NCBI RefSeq assembly: GCF_032854445.1
Contig: NC_088300.1
Span: 434,001 to 498,000, forward strand
Origin: Liolophura sinensis
Taxonomy: Eukaryota > Mollusca > Polyplacophora > Chitonida > Chitonidae
Direction of reading: 5' to 3'
Length of the DNA: 64,000 nucleotides
Below, in pieces: positions 1 through 11,571 of this stretch (positions are counted from its first letter, which is position 1; every line of letters begins with the position of its first letter). The notes beneath the pieces were generated by a model that was not told the origin of the DNA, searched no databases, and was given only the letters and a program-made list of their open reading frames with translations. The translations under genes and the position numbers were made by a program.

Positions 1-108
1 TGAACATTTCACTTAAATGGTTTATGTTATCTGTATCTTCAGCACAGCTCAGTTGTTAAAGGAGACTGACGCAGTAAAAAAAATGGTTTTGTGTATGACT
101 ATTTTCAG

Positions 109-3100
109 ATTGAGGCCGAGGACAACATTTTACACGATGGAACATTGATTGATCTGTGTGGGGCGACCTTAATATGGAGATCAGCTCTAGGATTGATAGC
201 AGCTCCTGTAAGTCAGCATGTTTTCTGTATACACATGATGTAAATAGCTATAACCTCCACAGATCACTCGGCGTGTTTCTGTACACACGCGACATAAATA
301 GCTACAACCTCCACAGTTCACTCTTCGTGTTTTCTGTACACACACGACGTAAATAGCCACAACCTCCACAGGTCACTCGGCGCGTTTCCTGTATACACAC
401 ACGACATAAATAGCCATAACCTCCACAGGTCACTCGGCGTGTTTCTGTATACACACAACATAAATAGCCACAACCTCCACAGGTCTCTCGGCGTGTTTCC
501 TGTATACACACAACATAAATAGCCACAACCTCCACAGGTCACTCGGTGTGTTTTCCTGTATACACACAACATAAATAGCCACAACCTCCACAGGTCAACT
601 CAGCGTGTTTCCTGTACACACACACGACGTAAATAGCCACAACCTCCACAGGTCGCTCGGCAGGTTTCCTGTATATACACGACATAGATAGCCACAACCT
701 CCACAGGTCATGCGGCGTGTTCCCTGTATACACACGACGTAGATAGCCACAACCTCCACAGGTCACGCGGCGTGTTTCCTGTATACACACGACGTGGATA
801 GCCACAACCTCCACAGGTCACTCAGCGTGTTTCCTGTATACACACAACATAAATAGCCACAACCTCCACAGGTCACTCGGTGTGTTTCCTGTATACACAC
901 AACATAAATAGCCACAACCTCCACAGGTCACTCAGCGTGTTTCCTGTACACACACACGACGTAAATAGCCACAACCTCCATAGGTCACTCGGCAGGTTTC
1001 CTGTACACACACGATGTAAATAGCCACAACCTCCATAGGTCACTCGGCAGGTTTCCTGTACACACACGATGTAAATAGCCAAAACCTTCACAGGTCACTC
1101 GGCGTGTTTCCTGTACGCACACAGAACGTAAATAGCCATAACCTCCACAGGTCACTCGGCGTGTTTCTTGTAAACACACAACGTAAATAGCCACAACCTC
1201 CGCAGGTCACTCGGTGTGTTTCCTGTACACACACATGACGTAAATAGCCACAGCCTCCACAGGTCACTTGGCCTGTTTCCTATACACACAACATAAATAG
1301 CCACAACCTCCACAGGTCACTCGGCGTGTTTCCTGTACACTCACGACGTAAATAGCCACAACCTCCACAGGTCACTCGGCGTGTTTCCTGTACACACACG
1401 ACGTAAATAGCTTCAACCTCCACAGGTCACTCATCAGTACATGATGATGTGGGATCGTAATTGTCTCAGTGATTTATTGATGTTATTTGACTTTCAATTT
1501 ATCCTCCAATTATATAGACGTTTTCTGATGGAAGACTAACTAGGGGAGACAACTTGTGCAAGCTTAAAGATCTTAAAATAGAGATTATTGCCTTGTTGAA
1601 GAAGAAAACATATACTTGATACCACATGCAAAGGCTCTTTAGTCGTTGTTTAGTTTGTGCCACATTTTCCAAACAAGTGGAAATTTGTTGTAAACTTTAA
1701 AATGGCCCGCTGGACTTGATGTGGTAACAACCAATTGCTTTGCTTAACACAAACTTCTTTGCCCAGTCTACATTTAGGGTTCAGACAGAGAAGCTTGTAT
1801 TATTCGCATTTTTGAGTGATATAAGTTTGTGTACCTGTCGTCTACATGAACTTATCTGTACAATAGGGTGACCTGAATTCATTATGTTAACATAGTTCCA
1901 TTCTATATACATGTACCACCCCATGTTAAAAGTGGCACATTGTCACTACCATGCCATCAAGTAGGCTAATGTCACTTCACAACTTTGTTGTGGTAACATC
2001 TCGAAACCTGTGTATTATATAATTGCTGTTGTTGTTGTTACAGAGTGACCAGGAGTTCGAGCACCAGATCCAGGAGATGAATGCTGGCCGGCCTCAATGC
2101 CCAGTGGGCCTCAACACCCTGGTACTGCCCACACGCCACCGGGCAGCAGCCTCCGAGAAACAGCCCTACGTCTACCTCAAGTGTGGCCACGTCCATGGTC
2201 AGCATGAGTGGGGACACATGGAGAACAACGCTAACAGAACTTGCCCACTTTGTTTTACAGTCAGTAACTCACCAACATTTCAATGTGTGGCATCGCTCTT
2301 TAACATCAGTTTGTTTGTCATTGATAATGTGCAAAATCATACAGTTTCTTTCCAAGTTGAAGTCTTTTTCTTTGAATACTATTTTATGGTTTGACATAAA
2401 TTGCATTTGGATTTACGTGATGAGAAGTTTGGAAGAAGAACATATATAACTAGTCATACTCCTTTTTTGTTTGTGCCAGTCTACAATACTTGAACTATTA
2501 CAAGAATACATGGTGCATATTTCCTGATCTAAAGGCAGATTATTCTCACTCATTGTTCCTGCAGTAATGTTAATGAAGACTGATACATCATTAATGACCC
2601 CCACTGCCCAGGTAACAGAAGTGAGTGGATGAATTTCATTTGTCCTCTGAATGTAGAAAACCCATTGTAACAAAGCCTGGTCAGTAAGTCCCTGTTTTTC
2701 TCTATTCAGGTTGGACCATTTGTACAGCTAAAGCTCGGGTCAGAGCTGAGTTTCTACGTAGATGCAGACCCGCCTACCTTCAGTTTTTGTCCCTGCGCTC
2801 ACATGGCATCTGAGTGCACAGTCAAGTGAGGCCTCTGTTTTATTGTTCTTTTCTAAGAAAGAAAAGTATTAGTATTTTGGGGGGGGGGGGATTTTGTTTT
2901 TTTCGCTGTAGATGCAGATTGATTAGAAAGACAATTAGTATAAAGTCAGCATTCTCTATATTTCATTTTTTATATGCCTTTCTCTGGTGCTCTCTGTACA
3001 TCAGACTCCTTTTAGTAAAATTGTTTTTTCACAGATGAAATTATCATTGACAGTTTTTATATTTCCTTTCCTGCAGATTTTGGTCGCAAGTCCCAATCCC

Positions 3101-3203
3101 TCACGGTTGCCATGGGTTCCGTGCTGTGTGCCCATTCTGTGCGACTCCGCTGGAGGAAGGTTCAGGGATTACAAAGCTGATATTTCAGGATCACACAGAC
3201 TGA
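109..3203 (+). CDS. PELI: Pellino E3 ubiquitin ligase, C-terminal four exons (5' partial)
   Basis: Pellino proteins are RING-like E3 ligases that ubiquitinate IRAK kinases downstream of Toll/IL-1 receptors in the cytoplasm (family knowledge). Exons seen: 109-207, 2044-2259, 2710-2825 and 3077-3203; all junctions are GT..AG and the phases agree, giving about 185 residues to a TGA stop. Exon 1 encodes the end of the FHA-like region (DGTLIDLCGATLIWRS). Exon 2 has CPVGLNTLVLP, the CGHVHGQHEWG signature and a CPLC pair. Exon 3 gives VGPFVQLKLG and FYVDADPPTFSFCPCAH. Exon 4 gives FWSQVPIPHG, AVCPFC and KLIFQ. The N-terminal half lies before the window. One oddity: the usual CGHVC of the second half reads CAHMA, with a Cys three residues later. 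The family call is firm; the paralogue is not resolvable. Confidence 0.93.
213..1432. repeat. Minisatellite, ~55 bp unit, ~22 copies
   Basis: The array fills most of the Pellino intron and starts a few bases after the 5' splice site of exon 109-207. Units contain AATAGCCACAACCTCCACAG followed by a variable GTCACTCGGCGTGTTTCCTG and a short CA run. Units differ by 1-3 bases and by small length changes. Confidence 0.95.
1433..2043. other. Remainder of Pellino intron
   Basis: AT-rich unique sequence with no recognisable gene or element. It ends in a T/G-rich tract and the TTACAG acceptor of the exon starting at 2044. Confidence 0.6.
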
Positions 3204-3696
3204 GGTTATCTCCCCCTCTTTGTAAACCCAAGTCAAAGAGGGCATAGTTTGATTGTCATTGACATTCAGTGTTTCTCTGTGTGGAACATTCGCACTGGGG
3301 AAATGTTTTATTAATCTACACTGTGAAAAGGAAAACTTCAAAGACAATTTATAAACAGATATCAAGTAAATGTGCATTTTTTTTTCACAGACCCAAGATT
3401 GCTGATATGCGACACCCATGTGAAAACACGAGTGGAAAGTGTTTAAGTACATGTGGTGTGAAATGGTGTTTTGTGAACAAACTACGTGTATAACTTCACA
3501 CTTTATCCCCATCAAGTACATGAAGTTCACCTGAAGTGTCCAAGAAAAAAGACAATGCCTTTATCTCCACAGGATAAAAGACTTATAATTATTAAACAGC
3601 TATGTGAAATGAATGTGATGTAGAAACTCTTCAGACTGAACAGGAGATGAGCAGGAAGCAGAATGAAGTAACAAGATGGAGAACTTATTCCTGGCA
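3204..3696. other. Pellino 3' flank
   Basis: Presumed 3' UTR and flank. No AATAAA was found close to the stop; an ATTAAA variant lies near 3590. Nothing else is recognised. Confidence 0.4.
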
Positions 3697-4916
3697 GTGT
3701 GTCAGCCTGGCCACAGTGCACATGGTGAAGGCGGCGTGTCAGCCTGGCCGCAGTGCACATGGTGAAGGCGGCGTGTCAGCCTGGCCACAGTGCACATGGT
3801 GAAGGCGGTGTGTCAGCCTGGCCGCAGTGCACATGGTGAAGGCGGTGTGTCAGCCTGGCCGCAGTGCACATGGTGAAGGCGGCGTGTCAGCCTGGCCGCA
3901 GTGCACATGGTGAAGGCGGTGTGTCAGCCTGGCCACAGTGCACATGGTGAAGGCGGTGTGTCAGCCTGGCCACAGTGCACATGGTGAAGGCGGCGTGTCA
4001 GCCTGGCCACAGTGCACATGGTGAAGAAGGTGTGTCAGCCTGGCCGCAGTGCACATAGTGAAAGCGGTGTGTCAGCCTGGCCACAGTGCACATGGTGAAG
4101 GCGGTGTGTCAGCCTGGCCGCAGTGCACATGGTGAAGGCGGTGTGTCAGCCTGGCCGCAGTGCACATGGTGAAGGCGGCGTGTCAGCCTGGCCGCAGTGC
4201 ACATGGTGAAGGCGGCGTGTCAGCCTGGCCACAGTGCACATGGTGAAGAAGGTGTGTCAGCCTGGCCGCAGTGCACATAGTGAAAGCGGTGTGTCAGCCT
4301 GGCCACAGTGCACATGGTGAAGGCGGTGTGTCAGCCTGGCCGCAGTGCACATGGTGAAGGCGGTGTGTCAGCCTGGCCGCAGTGCACATGGTGAAGGCGG
4401 CGTGTCAGCCTGGGCCGCAGTGCACATGGTGAAGGCGGTGTGTCAGCCTGGCCACAGTGCACATGGTGAAGGCGGTGTGTCAGCCTGGCCACAGTGCACA
4501 TGGTGAAGGCGGCGTGTCAGCCTGGCCACAGTGCACATGGTGAAGAAGGTGTGTCAGCCTGGCCGCAGTGCACATAGTGAAAGCGGTGTGTCAGCCTGGC
4601 CACAGTGCACATGGTGAAGGCGGCGTGTCAGCCTGGCCACAGTGCACATGGTGAAGAAGGTGTGTCAGCCTGGCCGCAGTGCACATGGTGAAGGCAGTGT
4701 GTCAGCCTGGCCACAGTGCACATGGTGAAGGCGGTGTGTCAGCCTGGCCGCAGTGCACATGGTGAAGGTGGTGTGTCAGCCTGGCCGCAGTGCACATGGT
4801 GAAGGCGGTGTGTCAGCCTGGCTGCAGTGCACATGGTGAAGGCGGTGTGTCAGCCTGGTCGCAGTGCACATGGTGAAGGCGGTGTGTCAGCCTGGCCGCA
4901 GTGCACGTGGTGAAGC
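3697..4916. repeat. Minisatellite, 37 bp unit, ~33 copies, with higher-order structure
   Basis: Unit is GTGTCAGCCTGGCCRCAGTG followed by CACATGGTGAAGGCGGY. A marked variant with GAAGAAGG recurs at about 4023, 4245, 4542 and 4653, that is at spacings of 6, 8 (plus one base) and 3 units. At the first three it is followed by an ATAGTGAAAGC variant, so multi-unit blocks have been copied. Confidence 0.95.
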
Positions 4917-5572
4917 TTGGATAAGGAGGGTATGACTACACACAGAGAGGGCAAGTGTGGAATCCTGTCATGGCTGGATCATGTGACTGAACATCTCTGT
5001 ATGGCTTGTCATGTGGTTCTTGTTGCAGAATGTGGGAAATTTGTTGGGAACAGACTGAGGAAGATGAAGAGAAAAAGCTGTCAGTATTTCAGTTTGGTAT
5101 CTTTACATAGTTTTCAACATTCCATATTACACGATACCATTTCTGCCTGTTTCATGTGCATATAGCAGCATTTATATGGTGGGTCTTTAATTACCCAGAC
5201 CTTTTGCGTTCTCTTTGGCATTCAGCATTGCAAGTATTGGCTGCACATTTATTTTGCTTCATAAAGAAAGTCAGTACAGTAATTTGTTTTCATTCAATGC
5301 TTTATACAGGAAGATCTTTCGCTTTCACAGTTTTATGGCCAGTGTTATACTTTTGTAAAACACACATTTATTAGTCAGCATTTTTATTTCTAGTCTTTAG
5401 TATAACTCATTAGACAAATTTATTGACTTTGTGTCTTTTTATCGTAATATGTTTTTGTTTTTTAAATACCATATGTATCCCGTGGTTTTGTGCATAGATA
5501 CTAAATGGCCTCACAAGGTGTAATTATAGTTTATTTATCAGCCTATTGTAAATGCCCAAATCAGTTTTGAAA
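4917..5572. other. Spacer with one weak exon candidate
   Basis: After the CTTGTTGCAG acceptor-like site near 5027 there is a short open stretch reading CGKFVGNRLRKMKRKSC, followed by a GTATCT donor-like site. It is not recognised as a known family. The rest is AT-rich with no feature. Confidence 0.2.
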
Positions 5573-6231
5573 ATGGTGACAACAGTTCAGGGATTCTACT
5601 GACACCATGATGACAGCAGTTCAAAGACTGTACTGACACCATGGTGACAACAGTTCAAGGATTGTGTTGACACCATGGTGACAACATTTCAAAGATTGTA
5701 CTGACACGATGGTGACAACAGTTCAGGGATTGTGCTAACACCATGGTGACAACAATTCAAGGATTGTACTGACACCATGGTGACAACAGTTCAAGGATTG
5801 TACTGACACCATGGTGACAACAGTTCAAGGATTGTGTTGACACCATGGTGACAACAGTTCAAGGATTGTACTGACACGATGGTGAAAACAGTTCAGGGAT
5901 TGTGCTAACACCATGGTGACAACAGTTCAAGGATTGTACTGACACCATGGTGACAACAGTTCAAGGGTTGTACTGACACCATGGTGACAACAGTTCAAGG
6001 ATTGTGTTGACACCATGGTGTCAACATTTCAAAGATTGTACTGACACGATGGTGAAAACAGTTCAGGGATTGTGCTAACACCATGGTGACAACAGTTCAA
6101 GGATTGTGTTGACACCATGGTGACAACATTTCAAGGATTGTACTGACACCATGGTGACAACAGTTCAAGATTCTACTGACACCATGGTGACAACAGTTCA
6201 AGGATTGTACTGACACCATGGTGACAACAGT
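5573..6231. repeat. Minisatellite, 34 bp unit, ~19 copies
   Basis: Unit GGTGACAACAGTTCAAGGAT followed by TGTACTGACACCAT. Each copy contains TACTGAC (a good branch-point match) and an AACAG trinucleotide end on the plus strand. Confidence 0.95.
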
Positions 6232-6320
6232 GTTCATGTGTTTAAAGAGCATGAGCAAGAGGATGAATTTGATTCTTTCTGCCCACTGTGTAACTGTGCT
6301 CTTAGTCTCAGATTTAAAGG
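6232..6320 (+). other. Possible coding exon, acidic then Cys-rich
   Basis: Directly after the last AACAG of the array, one frame reads HVFKEHEQEDEFDSF followed by CPLCNCALSLRFK, then a GGTACAT donor-like site. A CxxC pair after an acidic helix looks protein-like, but I do not recognise the family and no partner exon is secure. Confidence 0.25.
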
Positions 6321-6821
6321 TACATGTATGTTGTTGTAGTATTAAACACAGGTACTCTGTTGCTTTAACTTAGTATGCATACTCAGTTCTAATTTTACGC
6401 TTTGGAGCCTAATATCCTTGAAACCTGAGACATATCTAAATACGGTAAAGGAATCCTAACAAGCAATCATATGAGAACGTGGATAGCCCAGTAATCTGCC
6501 CAGTGATATTGGCTGTCCATGTGATGAACTGGGACACACCCGATGAATTATCTTCTAACTGCTGAGTAATCTGGGCTCCATTTTCACTGTGCTACTTTTA
6601 TCAAGGTTTTTATTCCACACTGCATATTGCTGTGGACATACATGTATCCACGTAAATTAGATCTGTCTATTTGCCAATAATGTGTTGAAACCACAAAATA
6701 TTTCGATTGACTGCATTTACCTGAAAGTGAGATTAATTTGGCAGAAGTGATGTTTATAAAAAGTTACACTAGTATTGTTTGTAAGGACTTGTTGATGAGG
6801 ACAGTATCAAGTGTACATCAG
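6321..6821. other. Spacer
   Basis: Unique AT-rich sequence; nothing recognised. Confidence 0.4.
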
Positions 6822-7372
6822 CATGATATCCAGTCCATGGTATGGCGATGGCTTCAATCCATGGTATGAGGATGGCTTCAGTCCATGGGGATTTAACATT
6901 GGACATGCCATGATATCCAGTCCATGGTATGAGGATGGCTTCAGTCCATGGGGATTTAACATTGGACCATGCCGTGATATCCAGTCCATGGTATGATATC
7001 CAGTCCATGGTATGAGGATGGCTTCAGTCCATGGGGATTTAACATTGGACATGCCATGATATCCTGTCCATGGTATGAGGATGGCTTCAGTCCATGGGGA
7101 TTTAACATTGGACATGCCATGATATCCTGTCCATGGTATGAGGATGGCTTCAGTCCATGGGGATTTAACATTGGACATGCCATGATATCCAGTCCATGGT
7201 ATGGGGATGGCTTCAGTCCATGGGGATTTAACATTGGATATGCCATGATATCCGGTCCATGGTATGGGGATGGCTTCAGTCCATGGGGATTTAACATTGG
7301 ATATGCCATGATATCTGGTCCATGGTATGGGGATGGCTTCAGTCCATGGGGATTTAACATTGGACATGCCAA
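6822..7372. repeat. Minisatellite, 63 bp unit, ~9 copies
   Basis: Unit starts ATGATATCCAGTCCATGG and contains two CCATGG sites. Because 63 is divisible by three, it stays open in several frames on both strands, which explains long spurious reading frames here. Confidence 0.95.
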
Positions 7373-7451
7373 AGGCCATATAGTGTTAAGGATGTTGTAG
7401 AATTTGTGCTCATCCAAATCACCCACAGAAAACAGATGTCCACATGTAAAG

Positions 7452-8537
7452 TGGACATGCCAATCAGTGCACGGCATTTGAGGAAGTTATTGACTCGGGT
7501 TGAATGAATAACACAATAACATAACACACACACACGTTATGGACATGTCAATCAGTGCACAGCGATTGAGGGAGTTTTTGACTCGGGGTGAATGAATAAC
7601 ACAATAACATAACACACACACGTTATGGACATGCCAATCAGTGCACAGCGATTGAGGGAGTTATTGACTCGGGGTGAATGAATAACACATATAACATAAC
7701 ACACACACATGTTATGGACATACCAATCAGTGCACAGCGATTGAGGGAGTTTTTGACTCGGGGTAAATGAATAACACATATAACATAACACACACACGTT
7801 ATGGACATGTCAATCTGCACAGCGATTGAGGGAGTTATTGACTCGGGGTAAATGAATAACACAATAACATAACACACACACGTTATGGACATGTCAATCA
7901 GTGCACAGCGATTGAGGGAGTTATTGACTCGGGGTAAATGAATAACACATATAACACACACGTTATGGACATGTCAATCAGTGCACAGCGATTGATGGAG
8001 TTTTTGACTCAGGGTAAATGAATAACACATATAACATAACACACACATGTTATGGACATGTCAATCAGTGCACAGCGATTGAGGGAGTTATTGACTCGGG
8101 GTAAATGAATAACACATATAACACACACGTTATGGACATGTCAATCAGTGCACAGCGATTGATGGAGTTTTTGACTCAGGGTAAATGAATAAGACATATA
8201 ACATAACACACACACGTTATGGACATGTCAATCAGTGCACAGCGATTGAGGGAATTATTGACTCGGGGTAAATGAATAACACATATAACACACACGTTAT
8301 GGACATGTCAATCAGTGCACAGCGATTGATGGAGTTTTTGACTCAGGGTAAATGAATAAGACATATAACATAACACACACACGTTATGGACATGTCAATC
8401 AGTGAACAGCGATTGAGGGAGTTCTTGACTCGGGGTGAATGAATAACACATATAACATAACACACGTTATGGACGTCAATCAGTGCACAGCGATTGGGGG
8501 AGTTATTGACTCGGGGTAACTGAATAACACATATAAG
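7452..8537. repeat. Minisatellite, ~87 bp unit, ~12 copies
   Basis: Unit contains GTTATGGACATGTCAATCAG, CACAGCGATTGAGGGAGTTA and a variable ATAACATAACACACACAC run that accounts for the length differences between copies. Confidence 0.95.
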
Positions 8538-9961
8538 AAAGTGGTTAAGATTTTGGTTTTATTTTATCTGGTAACGTTCTCTTTGCTACATTCTATGTCT
8601 TCACTGGACATAGGGTTGTGTGATTATGTTTGGGTGAATTGATCTTTGTATGAAGTATTTATAACATTGTAATGGTGGGTGTGTTCACCATATCTTCAGC
8701 TTGGATCATAATTGTTTTGTTTTTGAGAGCTGCTTTTGAAGCATGTGGCATTTGTTAAGGTGAATGAAGTTCAATTATTTTAGAGGAAATATTTTATCAT
8801 ACATGTAAGTTTCAGTATGTTTTCGTTGCTTATGAAATGTTTCGTAAATTTTATGATTAGTACTGCTCTTCTGAGAGCAAAATGAAAGTAGTCAGACCTG
8901 AACTCTGGCCAAGGTTTGAAAAAAGCACCATTGCTGTAACTTTTTCGTTGTAATTTATTAAGGCTGGACTGTGTTTGCAGGAGCCTGAAGATCGCTGTTG
9001 TGAAAGAAATGAGTAAACATGCGATCAGTTCTGTAAAATGTCAACCATTTCTCCATATTTGTGAAGGGCATCTCTTGTATCAGATGTGTTACTATGGTTT
9101 CCAGGGATAGAGATTTTGTTGAACACCAATCCTCAAGTTATACCACGGCCTAAAACACCAATCCTCAAGTTATACCACGGCCTAAAACACCAATCAAATA
9201 AATCATGGTATACCAAAGAAACTGACCAGCTTCAGGTATTATTGTGGTAAGTTCATGTCCCATGAATGCTCATGGGTACAATATTGCTGGCAGCTTTGCC
9301 TGACTTAAGCCTGTCATACTAAAGTTATTAAAAATGATCCATTTCTGTTAGATTCTGTATTAGTGTATTAGACTGAATGTGGTGTGATATTATTGATGTT
9401 TATGATGCAATCAAGTTTGAAAGGAAGTAAATGTGATTGATGCTTAGCCTAATGTAGAAATGTCCCTGTACACTCACATGTCCTCATAGGTTGTCCAGGT
9501 TCACATGCACTTGCTCTTACAGCTGTCAATTTAAACACGAGGGTCTGGTCTATCAACTACATTTTATTTCATCCACTATGATATTCTTTTTTTATCATCA
9601 GCGACAATGTTTTGTTTTATCAACTATAATGTTTCAAATCATTAGCTTTTATCATTTGTCACCCATGGTGTATTTCCTTATATCATCACTGGTTTTAACG
9701 CCCCCACATTGTGTACAGTATGTGTATTTTAGCACATAGGAACAACACATCCCCCAGAGTTCATGACCTCTGGGAGTGTCATTTGTTGTTGTCTGTATTG
9801 ATACTTTGTTTCCTTTGCCAAACAGGCAAACATGTTAATGCTGGTCCTGTACTGGTGTCTTAGACTTGAAGAATGATCCTGTTGAACTCTATGTTGACAG
9901 TTGTGTGTTAAGAATGACTGGTTTTATGATGGAATGGAAACGTTGAATAAATTTTGATATA
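8538..9961. other. Gene-free spacer with a duplicated SINE tail fragment
   Basis: Mostly unique AT-rich sequence. At 9127-9204 a 32-bp segment (CCAATCCTCAAGTTATACCA and following bases) occurs twice and ends in the SINE tail signature ACACCAATCAAATAAAT. Confidence 0.5.
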
Positions 9962-10288
9962 ATATCTCCTACAGTAGTGTGATCTTTGATACTCCTACAG
10001 TAGTGTGATCTTTGATACTCCCACAGTAGTGTGATCTTTGATACTCCTACAGTGGTGTGATCTTTGATGCTCCAACATTAGTGTGATCTTTGATACTCCC
10101 ACAGTAGTGTGATCTTTGATACTCCTACAGTAGTGTGATCTTTGATACTCCTACAGTAGTGTGATCTTTGATGCTCCCACATTAGTGTGATCTTTGATGC
10201 TCCCACATTAGTGTGATCTTTGATACTCCCACAGGAGTGTGATCTTTGATAATCCTACAGTAGTGTGATCTTTGATACTCCTGCACTA
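9962..10288. repeat. Minisatellite, 26 bp unit, ~12 copies
   Basis: Unit TACTCCTACAGTAGTGTGAT followed by CTTTGA, with few variants. Confidence 0.95.
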
Positions 10289-10504
10289 CAGGGATTTCTG
10301 TCCTGATTAAACAGGAACTTAACATTTAGGCTAATGCCACTATGACCATCCCATCTTCCAACTACTCCTCATTTCATACTCAGCATTGGGACTTATTATT
10401 TCATTTTTGACAGTAATTGTCAAAGTAATCTACACCATATGCCAGAGTCAAAGGCCAAGTCAAACTAGAGCTACATGCAGGATTGCCGCTACCTATACAA
10501 CCCC

Positions 10505-10672
10505 TGTCAAGTCCAGTTCATGTTAGCCGCCACTCCAGTCTGCCAGCAACCTACGAATGTTCTTGGGTTTCCACCGGGCTCTGCCCGATTTCCTCCCACC
10601 GCTAAGATGGCAGCGGCCGTATAAGTAAAATATTCTTGAGTACGGCATGAAACAAAAATGAAAGAAATAAAT
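10505..10672 (+). repeat. tRNA-derived SINE, 5'-truncated diverged copy
   Basis: Matches the full-length copy at 18386 from its B-box-like region (TCAAGTCCAGTTCATG) through GGGTTTCCACCGGGCTCTGCC to GTATAAGTAAAATATTCTTG and a degenerate A-rich tail. Confidence 0.75.
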
Positions 10673-11571
10673 ATACAACCTCTGCAATTTGTCAAAATCT
10701 TTTGATCGTGGTCAGTCATGGCCAATTTTAACCGATTAAAACCCAAGAAAATATTTGCAGTAACACTTAAACCGGCCCATCGGCTCTTGCAGTACACCAT
10801 TTTATCAGCGGTAATAACAGGATCGCATGACAAAAGTGTGTATATAACTGATGGAAATGGTCAGACACAAACACCACAGCCGACCACTGAGGGCATCGTT
10901 CGATTCGCCAACATCCCTCCACGATTTATCATGCAAGATTTCCAGCATTTAAGACAATTACCTGCTTTTTACTCGTATGCTGTCTTGACAAGTCGTAAGT
11001 GTAGGTATTACTGGGCCTTAACTGATGAAATACCTGATAGCGTTTATTGAAGTGTAGCTGAATATAACAACACAGTTCTATACCCTTCTGTAGGCCTACA
11101 CATATTGTTGATATTTCCTGTTATTGGCGCAGTCATCTGCCGTGATGCTTTCGGTCCAGAATATCACACGCGCTTGACCACTAAAGACACATCTTTTGTA
11201 TATCACGCTGAACAACAATGAAAATAAATAATTGGTCGAATCCAGCTCTCAAAACATTCTAGAAGTTGGTAAAACATTAATAAAATATATTTAATAATAT
11301 AAATATTACCTTATATTTCCACTAGGTTGTAATTTATTTACTATTAAGAAAAAAAGAGACGCAAAAAAGTCTGGGTTTGTTTATTACGAAAAACGTAAGA
11401 GCTCACGAAAGTTTATCTACCAACCAGCATACAAACACATGCAACAGCATGATCTCAACACTGCTGTGCCACTGTAACAACTCCCATGGCTCACGCGGGA
11501 TAACTTGTCATGCTTCATAGGCCCTGGCATGTAGTAATGATCAGTTTATCAGTGTAACTGTAGTTCGTGGT
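10673..11571. other. Spacer downstream of cystatin-like gene A
   Basis: No supported gene. A plus-strand frame at 10718-11050 is open but unrecognised. The segment 11330-11571 is the presumed 3' UTR of the minus-strand gene. Confidence 0.4.
11380..11385 (-). promoter_or_regulatory. Candidate poly(A) signal of cystatin-like gene A
   Basis: AATAAA on the minus strand about 187 bases after the stop codon. A second AATAAA lies at 11333-11338. Confidence 0.4.

Noticed and set aside
6807-7477. Open frames of 135-190 codons on both strands with 21-residue repeats
   Set aside because: A 63-bp tandem unit stays open in several frames on both strands at once; no gene-like start, splice or non-repeat sequence.
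10718-11050. 110-codon plus-strand frame with a good GTAAGT downstream
   Set aside because: Not recognised, no upstream exon or promoter evidence; too little to call a gene.
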